Source of the DNA: Isoetes taiwanensis
Taxonomy: Eukaryota; Streptophyta; Lycopodiopsida; Isoetales; Isoetaceae
Length of the DNA: 64,000 nt
Assembly (NCBI GenBank): GCA_021234155.1
Contig: JAJEKV010000072.1
Span: 3,726,407 to 3,790,406, forward strand
Direction: 5' to 3'
Of this stretch, positions 56,301 to 64,000 are shown one piece after another. The notes under the pieces are model-generated. The model ran no database searches and was not told where the DNA came from. It saw only the letters and a list, made by a program, of their open reading frames with translations. The translations under genes and the position numbers were made by a program. How positions within the stretch are numbered: the stretch's first letter is position 1; each line of letters begins with the position of its first letter.

Positions 56301-57240
56301 TATGCCAATTTCCTTTAAAATTCATTTGATGGGTTGATATTGAATGGACTATCTATGTTTCTACCGTTACTCCATTGTTATGTTATTGCACATAAGGGAT
56401 TTGAAGGGCATGGTGAAGCAGATCTGAAAAGCTCTTATGCCTTATTCTTAAATGGTAAGAGAGGGAAAAACTTTGATTTATTTGGAGATGTATGAGGTAG
56501 CAGAAGCAGAAAAGATATGTGGATATGGAAGCACAAAAATTAGAGTTTATTTCATTGAGAAGTATGCTCACATTCACTTCATATGTCCATTTTTTTGTTG
56601 ATATTCATCTTGTTTTTCAGATGTCCCAAATGCTTAACATGTCGTAGCGAGTTGCCACTGTCTAAGATGTTAACCCATCTTTGCGATTCCATTGTTTTGT
56701 ATACATGGATAAATCTTCCTAGCCTTATCCTTCTAGCTTTTGCAAAACACATAGATCTACATCTTGCAGAGAATTGTTCTATGCATACAAATATCATGTC
56801 ATATATAAAGTAACTGACTAGAAGACAAGAAATATTGACTATTTGCCTACATGTTTTCAGTTGAGGCACAAATTGCAGAATAGAGAAGGCAAGAAAAGAT
56901 GGCAACATGCCCCGAGCAATACTCATCATTCTTAAATATATCTGAGCAAATATAGCTTTTTTTGAGCAAGCAAGACTGCCTAATGGTTATTTTTTTACTA
57001 TTTAATCTGTTAGTAAAAATTGTCTCTATTGGAAGCACTTTGTTGTACAATTTTTTGGACGATGAAAGGCACTTGGGAGGACAGAATGTAAGCTATAGTT
57101 CTTTGCGATCATAACATCTGAAAAGCTTTAGTACAGGGGTATATTAAGCAGTAATTCCATGTGATTTGCATGCAGTGAGTGATAAATGCCAGGTCTTAGG
57201 TTTTCTTATTGCGTGTGTTTCCATCTTGCAGGTGTCTCTG
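53319..57240 (-). other. Non-coding interval between promoter module and histone-fold gene
   Basis: About 3.9 kb with only short frames. It could be a long leader intron or a later insertion. It contains a foldback MITE (54869-55079), a hairpin at about 54762-54792 (GGTACAACAT/ATGTTGTACC), paired CCCGGAGGG words near 55095 and 55180, and a T22 run at 55420. I found neither convincing splice donors after the 57.36-kb TATA box nor insertion duplications. Confidence 0.45.
54869..55079. mobile_element. Small foldback MITE, about 210 bp
   Basis: CGTAAAGGACAGGCAGGCTG, then TATTCAGCC (54871-54900), is inverted at 55042-55071 as GGCTGAATACAGCCTGCTAG, then TCCTTCACG. No ORF. No target duplication was fixed. 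Confidence 0.7.
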
Positions 57241-57357
57241 CAGCATGTGGCTGATATCACAACAATCTTCATTTTCTTCCAGATGGTTGCGTTTGCCTAT
57301 CGGGACGAGCTCGAAGAACAACGTGGGAAACCCTAAAAATGAGGCCTAAGTCCACTA

Positions 57358-57364
57358 ATTTATA
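57358..57364 (-). promoter_or_regulatory. TATA box with telo-box and site II-like motif
   Basis: Minus strand: TTGGGCCAAACCCTAAAAAT (57374-57393), then TAAACCCTATAAATTAG. TGGGCC (site II) beside AAACCCTAA (telo-box) is a known pairing in promoters of plant proliferation genes. Confidence 0.65.
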
Positions 57365-57471
57365 GGGTTTAATTTTTAGGGTTTGGCCCAATTGGTTATT
57401 TTGTTGGTTTGCTGACGAAATTCTCCCCACCTTGAATCAAAGTGGAGTCTTCTTCAACCATTTTCCTTCGA

Positions 57472-57545
57472 ACCCCTCCAAGAGTGCGCGAGAAGGGTGT
57501 TAGGTCCGGACCTAACTATGCCCTGACGCACCCTTAGAGGTGTTG
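57472..57545 (-). repeat. Cruciform repeat core, copy a
   Basis: 74 bp. The inner arm is an 18-bp perfect palindrome, GTTAGGTCCGGACCTAAC. The outer stem is weakened (CCTCCAAGAG against CTTAGAGG). Confidence 0.85.
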
Positions 57546-57684
57546 CCCCGTTCTGTTCTAAACATTTCCAATTTACATATATGAACATGCGTTTCCCGCT
57601 AATTTAAGCATTCTAAGTAAGATTCTACCATTTCTTTTAGATTTTGAGTAAGTTTTGAGCAAATTCCGAAGTCACTTTTAGGGG

Positions 57685-57758
57685 ACCCCTCTAAGCGTGC
57701 GCGAGGAGGGTGTTAGGTCATGACCTAACTATGCCCTGGCGCACCCTTAGAGGTGTTG
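57685..57758 (-). repeat. Cruciform repeat core, copy b
   Basis: 74 bp, 213 bp from copy a. Inner perfect palindrome GTTAGGTCATGACCTAAC; outer stem CCTCTAAG/CTTAGAGG plus GTGCGC/GCGCAC, all perfect. Confidence 0.9.
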
Positions 57759-57898
57759 CTCCAAAAATAATTTTTACTTACTAGTTTTCTATGTTTTAGC
57801 ATACAAATCTAGCTAATTCGAGCTTTTTAAATGGGATTTCATCTTTTCTTTTACAATTTAGGGCTCCTAAGGCCGAGTTCTAGGGTTCATATGGGGTG

Positions 57899-57972
57899 AC
57901 CCCTCTAAACGTGCGTGGGAGACCAATTAGGTATAGATCTAACATGCTTCTGGCGCATCCTTAGAGGTGTCG
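57899..57972 (-). repeat. Cruciform repeat core, copy c
   Basis: 74 bp, 214 bp from copy b. The most diverged copy (ACCCCTCTAAACGTGCGTGG; inner arm ATTAGGTATAGATCTAAC). Confidence 0.8.
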
Positions 57973-58214
57973 GCCAAAAAGTGACTAAAATTTACTAGTC
58001 TTTCTTAGGAGGCTTTTCTTCTATCTATTCCATCTTAATTATGTTCTCTAATTATACTAATTCCAGATACTTACTAACTCTATTCCTGGGAAAAAAAAAA
58101 ATTTCCACTACTCGAGGTTCGTGCTTGGGCTTTTATCTCCAAGACTGAATGTCTAGATTAGTTAGTTCCTATAGGATTACGGTCAGTGCTCGATCCTGGT
58201 CTGCCAAGATCAAA

Positions 58215-58226
58215 GCTCTGATACCA
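58215..58226 (-). promoter_or_regulatory. Primer-binding site of the giant element
   Basis: Minus strand TGGTATCAGAGC, one base after the 5' LTR terminus GTCACA. Matches initiator-Met tRNA and fixes the element's orientation. Confidence 0.92.
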
Positions 58227-58227
58227 T

Positions 58228-59791
58228 TGTGACGGCCCCAGCTCATATACGATGCCCCGATCGTATACAAACTGGAGATCATCCCTCAAACCAGCATCTG
58301 CTCGCTGACGTGAGACCGTCCACCTAACATCGGGCTCTTGATGGTGGTCAAGAACTCGACGGGGAAGAATGGACGTGTCATTCATCCCGTCTCCCTCGGG
58401 ATCGATCTAGCTGCGGAAGCGTAAGCACACATGAGCACATGACATCAATCAATAATAACATACCCACCTCGAAGGGTGGTCCACCATATCACAGTAGCTG
58501 CAACAACCATCAGTACATCAACATAACATGGGGAAATCCTACCCAGGCTCAGACTCATGGGGAAAGTCTGACGGCTTGGGTCTCCAGATAGCAATGCAGA
58601 CAGAATTCATGGCAATTGGATTTGGCTGGCATAGGAACATGGTCGTTGGGTAGTCCTCTCCATCCGCCCCTCCTGTGCATACTTTGCAGATAGGCTGAAA
58701 AGTATTGGAGCCTGACCGTAGCCTGCCGGGTTCATAGCCAAAGGGGCCACTACTAGATTGCATCTCCCCAGCTCCCGATGAGGCAGGAGGAGATCCCTCT
58801 CCTCCAGAAGTTCATGCTAATCACAGGCGAGCTAGAGAGCCATTGCTCGTATACGACTTGAACCCCTAGAAGATGACGCATCACCCAAGAGGTGTCGAGC
58901 CCATACCCTGCCCTCACGCAGTGCTAGGGTATTAGGCCTAGCCCACAATGTTCCCCGGCCGTCGCTACGCACCAGAGGGATCAACTGTGATCAGACAAAC
59001 CCTCCCTTGTCAGCCGGTCTAGCTCCGCCACCCAGAGCCAAGCGGGTTCTTATGCACAGGCCGTATTAATTGGGAATTAATGGGCTAAAACTAGGATCAT
59101 ACAACTACTTGGGCTCTGGGTCTCTACTCCCCTTCCCAATACACAAGAGTGGCGCATAGAATGACAAAACATCATCACAACAGAACTGAAAATAATAGAA
59201 TACATCTATTCTAATCTACCTAATCATACATGGTTAGGTTCCTTTGTTAGTGTCTATCATTCTTAGGCTGTAGGGGTCGCCTATAGCTAAGAATGAATAC
59301 GAATCCTATCGAATGAGAACTGAAAACTCGGATCTAACTATTGGATCAACCACTAACCCGCTTCTTGGCTGGCTCCCACTCCTCTGAAAGCGTCCATGCT
59401 GCTGGATCTCGAGATTGCTGGGCTTGGATCGAGCTGCAACCTAGGAATTCCAGTTCCTCTGCTACTGTTCAGGCAAAAGGGCGTCCACTGCTGCTCCAAT
59501 CCGACCTATAGGGGCTGGAAACCGAAAGGGTTTCCCTTTTAGGGTTTATGTCCCTTTATCCCCACGAATTTAGGGCTGGTCCCTTTTGGTCAATGGGCCA
59601 TTGCCACATGGCAAAAAGATATTATATTCACATGTGGCCTTAACATGTGCAATATAATGGTTCACAGGGTCGTACCCTAGGGTACTACCCCTTTATGGTC
59701 GCTGTGTACATGTCGTCTGAGTCGACATGTACTAGTGACGTGTCAGTATAATATACGCATTCATATTGGTATATTATTCTGGAACGTCACA
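58228..59791 (-). repeat. Giant element 5' LTR
   Basis: 1564 bp, TGTGACGTTCC...GGGGCCGTCACA on the minus strand. Shows the unoccupied site of the MITE found in the 3' LTR (CCACCTAACATCGGGC at about 58320). Confidence 0.95.
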
Positions 59792-59796
59792 TAACA

Positions 59797-60084
59797 TCTC
59801 CTGAATCGGATTCCGAAATCTCAAGTTATGGTCTCGTAAATCCCTCTGAAATTTCTACAATTTTCTTGTGTATTAAAAATAGCATAACTTGTGATTTAAG
59901 ACTCCGATTTATATGATTTTACCTTTAATGGAAAGATCTCAATCTCTTCTACAATAGCTCTGAAAGGCTCATTCTCATTTGGATTATCACAAAAAAGTTA
60001 TGATGATTTCCATAAAAATACCCCCAAAACTAGGGGCGTTTTGTTAATTTTAGCAAAACATAAGGGTATTTCAGAGTTTTTCCC
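59797..60084 (+). mobile_element. Foldback element, right part
   Basis: About 130 bp of loop followed by the right arm 59929-60084, the inverted counterpart of 35939-36093. The arm ends CAGAGTTTTTCCC. Confidence 0.85.
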
Positions 60085-60548
60085 AAAAGAATATAATAAT
60101 ATAGTGTGATTTGCGTGACAACAAACGTGACAAACAAGGCTTATCTCTATTAGTGCATGTTTGTTTGGAACTTATCCATGCTTCTCCAATGTAACTATGA
60201 ACTAAGATTTGCCACAAAGCCTTAATTGGCTATCTTGGCCTTATGCAATAGAGGCCTTAAAAGCACCATCAATGTAACATACTTACTAAGTAAAATCTAA
60301 ATCGAGGGCTTTAATTTTAAGGAGAAGATACCAAACAAAAGGGGTAATATATAAGACTCAAATTATGGTTGAGGAAATCAATGCAATGGCCCCATTAATT
60401 TAGAGAGCTGCTTCAGTTCTTTTGAACTAGAGAGCCAAGTTGGGACATTCCTACTGGCTTTTCTCTGGAAATAGAGTAACACGAACCCATTTAGACTATG
60501 TTGGCCTGGGTCTTCTCTGAGAAAACAGAGTAACACGAACCCATAATC
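60085..60548. other. No gene; short direct repeats
   Basis: AGAGTAACACGAACCCAT occurs twice (60473 and 60530) with TGTTGGCCTGGGTCTTCTCT between. A related TGTTGGCCTAG ... AATAACACGATCCCAT lies after the kinase fragment at 61192, so the fragment sits between similar short sequences. Confidence 0.5.
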
Positions 60549-61275
60549 CGTTTGGCCACTCCCCCTCCCGCAACAATGGGATATTTAGATCCAGGTTATG
60601 TTACTCCTAGTCATTTGAGCACAAAAACAAATGTATTTAGTTTTGGAATTCTTCTGCTTGAGATTATGAGTGGAAAAAATGCTATTGATGTACAGTATCA
60701 TCCTCCAAATGTTGTAGATTGGGCTATTCCGTTGGTAAAACAAGATAAAGCTATGGCGGTCTGTGACCCAAAAGTAAAAAAGCCTGTTGAATATGGATGC
60801 TTTAAATGATATGGCAGTAATTGCTGCAAGATGTATAAGGCTTTCAAGTTCAAGGAGACCAACTATGGCAGAGGTGGTAAAAGGATTGAGAGAAATTAGA
60901 AAACGAATTCAACAGCCCATTTGGAATAGTTTGGGTAGATCTCTGAGACTGACCAAAATTGAAGATCTAAGAAGAAAAGAGAGAGTATGCGATGAAGAAA
61001 TTGCTGTGATGAGAAGCAGGAGTGTGGCTTTCGAAAAATGTAGAGCAAGAGCTAAATCCCCTGTTCCATGGAGCAACAAAGTTAATAAATCCCCGCTAGA
61101 AGTTCAGCAAATGGATTACAAGGATCGATCGAATAAAAATTCCGATCAATCCCCCTTTAAGCATAGAGGTTACAAAGATCAAACGAGGCTGTGTTGGCCT
61201 AGTTTTTCCTCTAAAAACAAAATAACACGATCCCATTTTTCCTCAAAAAATAGAATTTTTCAAACAATAATATAA
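60549..61275 (+). pseudogene. Receptor-like kinase C-lobe, one frameshift
   Basis: Begins in the activation segment, TMGYLDPGYVTPSHLSTKTN, then VFSFGILLLEIMSGKNAIDV and VVDWAIPLVKQDKAMAVCDP. A one-base loss near 60790 shifts the frame, after which MDALNDMAVIAARCIRLSSS and RRPTMAEVVKGLREIRKRI complete subdomain XI. It is followed by a basic tail (VWNSLGRSLRLTK-like). The set closely resembles plant CCR4/At3g51990-type Ser/Thr kinase-like proteins. Subdomains I-VII are absent: upstream DNA is repeat, so this is a truncated copy. Confidence 0.88.
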
Positions 61276-61284
61276 TGGACTAAC

Positions 61285-61514
61285 CTCTTTAGCATAGAGG
61301 ATATCTTTTATTGGGCACTCCATGGATGATCCCACTGCTTCAGATACCGTCTCAACTCCAAGAGTTGGTTTGGGCAACATCATTTTGACTCCCAATGATG
61401 ATCGCACCTCTACCTTGCACCATCCAACTTCAATGCTCTTGCAATGAATTGTCCCGAAGGATTCCATGACAATGCTTTTACCAACAATGTTACCATCGAT
61501 AAGAAGCTGGCATT
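61285..61514 (-). pseudogene. Exon of CACTA-associated (En/Spm-like, DUF8039-type) domain
   Basis: Bounded by acceptor ATGCAG (61515-61520) and donor GAG|GTTAGT (61284). Encodes CQLLIDGNIVGKSIVMESFG, WCKVEVRSS, LPKPTLGVETVSEAVGSS and PIKDI. The spacing of G-x-V-x-G-x-I, WC-x-V-x-V, L-x-P, V-x-AVGS and P matches the small domain found with plant En/Spm (CACTA) transposon genes. The upstream exon joins in phase. Family assignment is from memory of the motif spacing. Confidence 0.6.
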
Positions 61515-61582
61515 CTGCATGAGCCATAAGACTTTAGACAAAATTTAAGACTGAATAGAACTTGTGGAGAGAAGTAAATTAC

Positions 61583-61673
61583 CTTGAGTTTTCTCTTCAA
61601 CAGCATCTTGTGATGCCATATTCAGCAGCTTATGATGTTTTTGATGCCTCACATAATTGTAAAATGTGCCAAT
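61583..61673 (-). pseudogene. Upstream exon of the CACTA-associated gene
   Basis: 91 bp between acceptor CGTTGCAG (61674) and donor CAAG|GTAATT (61582). Encodes IGTFYNYVRHQKHHKLLNMA and SQDAVEEKTQ, joining in phase to the next exon (Q-E-C-Q-L-L). No ATG is required; further exons would lie to the right but I could not identify them. Confidence 0.55.
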
Positions 61674-63508
61674 CTGCAACGAGACTGAAAATGGAGAAAT
61701 TAAGATGGGATTAATCATGATTTTAATATGTCTACTCGAAATTCAAGAAGTAAAGTGGAAATTTGCAGTTTGACCGTATATTAATATTTTTTCTCCTTGA
61801 GAACGGCTAAACCTGTCATATGGTACATGGCATTTAATGGCTTATACTACAAGAAATTTATCGCAGCGGCCTTATCGTCAACTGACTCTTGCAGGGGAGA
61901 TTTGTGTAACTTTGGGTAGTGCAAAAGATGTTCTTAAAATGTGAGACTTGATGTTTCTATAATATGAGGTCCTAGTGATGTGTGCTAGCATTGCATGAGT
62001 AGATTATGGGGTATCCAACCTAAAAGCATGCATATGGATCTAGCAAAAATAACGAAAAAAATTCTAGCGAGACTCATGTTATATATTTTGCATATACTCC
62101 ATGTTGTAGTAAAAAATATTGTCCAATTAATGGACCTCCAAATATCTACGACTGATCTAGCTCTAGATTCAACACAAATTGCTAGAGAAGTTACAATTAT
62201 CAACTAAGCATAATACAGAAAGGATTGTGTTCTAGAACATAACTTGGCCACAAGGGGTCAACTCTTGCAAATATATAAGAAAATCTTAGTAGTTATAAAT
62301 GGAATGTAAAGAACCTGAGCTTTGATTGTTTATCCTTCAATCATATTTTGGTGGTTTCTTGGCAACTAATTACCAACATCAAAAGCAGTATGGTTGTATC
62401 CATGGCAAAACATTTGTGAGAGCGTAATAATGTTGAGCATAAAATTGTTGTCCATGATACTCCATCATGCTCAAATGGCTGTCAGACTATCTGATGGTTT
62501 ATACCTCTGGCTAGGTATCATGGTGAACCATGAAATCATGGTCTTTGAAATACTTAACCAAAAAACTTAGGTTTTCTTTTATGGTTTGAGCTCTGGCCAG
62601 AATTAGATTATCTATATTCGGATTTCTTCAAAATACACTATATGCATATGCCGCTTATACTGTGAATGACCTTGTCATGATTCAAAAACGGCATGGTGCT
62701 GATACAAATTTTAACGTTTTGATTAAATGGTCATGCAAATCTGCAAATATGGCCTGTGTAAAAATTGGTATGCCTAAATTGTAAGGCCCAAATCGTGCTA
62801 TTATCTGTTGCCTTAAACTGCTTCTGAATGACCTAGCAGCACCCATCTAGTAATACAATGCTATTATATAAATGATCGATGCCTAAAAGGATTTTTGAGG
62901 CACAATGATATGGTTATATAGCTCAAAAGTGGATGCAAAAATAAATCTTGAGACCCGAGACCATCCAAAAACAAATAAATATTATAAGGGTTCGGATAGT
63001 CCTGTGACGCCGCTGTACATGGTCAGCTTCCATGGATATCGATTCTTGTATAGCAGGCCTACTGCAGCCAGTTCATACACCAGGAGTCCAGGACATCCAC
63101 GGTAAAGCCTTAATGGATCACTCCCTTCCATGGAGTGGCCCTTTTGCATGGGCTGTTACGGCATTTGGGCCCAACGGCCCAACCTAAACTAAAACCCCTC
63201 CCACCCAGTCATGGAATAATTTAAAGGCTAAGGTTAGCCAAATTGCTAAATTTTGGGTTTTTTTTCCCAAAAAACGACTAAACTAAAAATGGGGAAAAAA
63301 AAATTTAGCCTAATTTTTTCCCACCAATAGTCCAACCTAGGGCAGAATCGCCAAGAGCCCACAGCCGGAGTAGCTCCAACGAGTCTCGAATCGCTTAGCC
63401 TAAGAAGCTAAGGAGCTTGAGAATTTGGTGGATTAGCTAAGTGGCATCTACCATAGAAAGTAAGAATCTTGAAAAATCGCCATGTAGGCTACTGATTTTT
63501 TTTTCCAT
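61674..63508. other. No gene recognised
   Basis: AT-rich intergenic or intronic DNA with frames under 75 codons and no family match. Confidence 0.45.
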
Positions 63509-63985
63509 AATCCCGTGTATTTGCAATTCCATGATCATTTTTCAAGCATTCAAGAAGGATTCGGCCACAAAACTTCAAGAACGTTTCTCTGCAAATAGGA
63601 GTTTCGTTGATTTCTCATTTCCAGAAAGATCTGACTGATTCTCTTGCTAGTATTAGGTATCTATTTTATCTTCTACAATTATTTTTAGCTTAAATCGTGT
63701 CTGTAGCTTCATATCTATTATTTTGTAGGTTGATTATCTGCTTGCATCTGGAGGCACTCATAGATCCGTCTATTTTCTTAATCCCGTGTATTTGCAATTC
63801 CAGGCTCATTTTTTAAGCATCCAAGGAGGATTCGGCCACAAAACTTCAACGCCCTTTCTCTGCAAATACGATTTCTGTTGATTTCTCATTTCCAGAAAGA
63901 TTTGATTCTGTCTCTCTAGTATCAGGTATCTATTTTAACTTATACAATTATTTTTATCTCAAATCTTGTTTGTAACCTTAATATC
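63509..63985 (+). repeat. 271-bp tandem duplication
   Basis: AATCCCGTGTATTTGCAATT at 63509 recurs at 63780. GATTCGGCCACAAAACTTCA, GTTGATTTCTCATTTCCAGA and TAGTAT-AGGTATCTATTTTA follow in both, with about 85% similarity. The second copy may continue past the window edge. Confidence 0.85.
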
Positions 63986-64000
63986 TGGCATCTGGAAGGA

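Larger units (their letters stand above)
57241..58214 (-). promoter_or_regulatory. Leader and promoter module of the giant element
   Basis: From the primer-binding site downstream: three cruciform repeats at 213-214 bp spacing, then TGGGCC next to AAACCCTAAAAATT, then CCCTATAAAT. The arrangement repeats the module upstream of ORF2. It would drive the first accessory gene (histone fold) separately from the LTR promoter. Confidence 0.6.
36106..59791 (-). mobile_element. Giant Ty3/gypsy chromovirus with accessory genes
   Basis: Complete insertion of 23,686 bp with TGTGACG...CGTCACA termini and the 5-bp target duplication TAACA (36101-36105 and 59792-59796). Order on the minus strand: 5' LTR, primer-binding site, leader with hairpin repeats, histone-fold gene, second hairpin cluster, ORF2, gag, protease, RT, RNase H, integrase, chromodomain, long 3' region with Helitron-like insertions, polypurine tract, 3' LTR. 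RT before integrase plus a C-terminal chromodomain defines a chromovirus. The LTRs are a few percent diverged by eye, but gag-pol already has several stops and shifts. Typical plant chromoviruses are 5-12 kb; extra genes upstream of gag and nested insertions explain the size. Confidence 0.93.

Noticed and set aside
51996-57972. CRISPR-like array
   Set aside because: Five structured repeats in two clusters with 140-bp spacers in a plant retrotransposon; no cas genes and wrong organism.
36106-59791. Ogre/Tat lineage assignment
   Set aside because: Large size and genes upstream of gag fit, but the integrase has a chromodomain, which places it among chromoviruses.

Overview
The window is nuclear DNA of a seed plant with a large, repeat-rich genome. 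The evidence is a thaumatin-like gene with a signal-peptide exon and intron, plant receptor-kinase and hexokinase fragments, plant Ty1/copia and Ty3/gypsy elements primed by initiator-Met tRNA, and CCCTAAA-type telomere-like repeats. A gymnosperm is my best guess, but nothing here is diagnostic. Only two loci look like ordinary host genes: an unrecognised 417-codon ORF (24.6-25.8 kb, +) and a two-exon thaumatin-like gene (27.6-28.6 kb, -). Almost everything else is mobile or decayed DNA.

Layout. 0-6.4 kb: gene-poor, with a minisatellite and two local duplications. 6.5-12 kb: a truncated LTR with its primer-binding site and three copies of a foldback MITE. 12.9-18.4 kb: a dead Ty1/copia element (LTRs, 5-bp TSD TGCAG) inserted beside a hexokinase exon fragment. 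19.8-21.2 kb: a decayed element whose first ORF starts MARTK like histone H3; a second ORF behind a TATA box is related to an ORF in the giant element described below; it ends in a (TTCTA)n tail. 21.2-24 kb: SINE-like units and duplications. 29-30 kb: receptor-kinase pseudogene and telomere-like repeats. 30.2-31.8 kb: a solo LTR with TSD AAACT. 32.6-34.2 kb: a pyrimidine-only tract. 35.9-60.1 kb: a foldback element split by a 23.7-kb LTR retrotransposon. 60.5-61.7 kb: a kinase C-lobe pseudogene and exons of a CACTA-associated domain gene. 63.5-64 kb: a 271-bp tandem duplication.

The main result is the giant Ty3/gypsy chromovirus at 36106-59791 (minus strand, TSD TAACA). Its gag-protease-RT-RNase H-integrase-chromodomain is broken by frameshifts and stops. 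Between the 5' LTR and gag it carries two extra genes. The first ends in a complete, uninterrupted histone H3-type histone fold (52419-53003) that aligns without gaps to H3 and has plant CENH3-like residues in its first helices. The second (50175-51695) is an unrecognised protein whose N-terminus is shared with the 20.6-kb locus. On the minus strand, upstream of each gene there is the same kind of promoter module: tandem cruciform-forming repeats at 213-bp spacing, a telo-box AAACCCTAAAAATT, then CCCTATAAAT. I infer that this element family acquired a histone-like gene and a partner gene, each with its own promoter. The element is itself a host for other insertions: a Mutator-type MITE with 9-bp TSD sits in its 3' LTR, and a head-to-tail tandem of Helitron-like (HLE) units lies downstream of pol.
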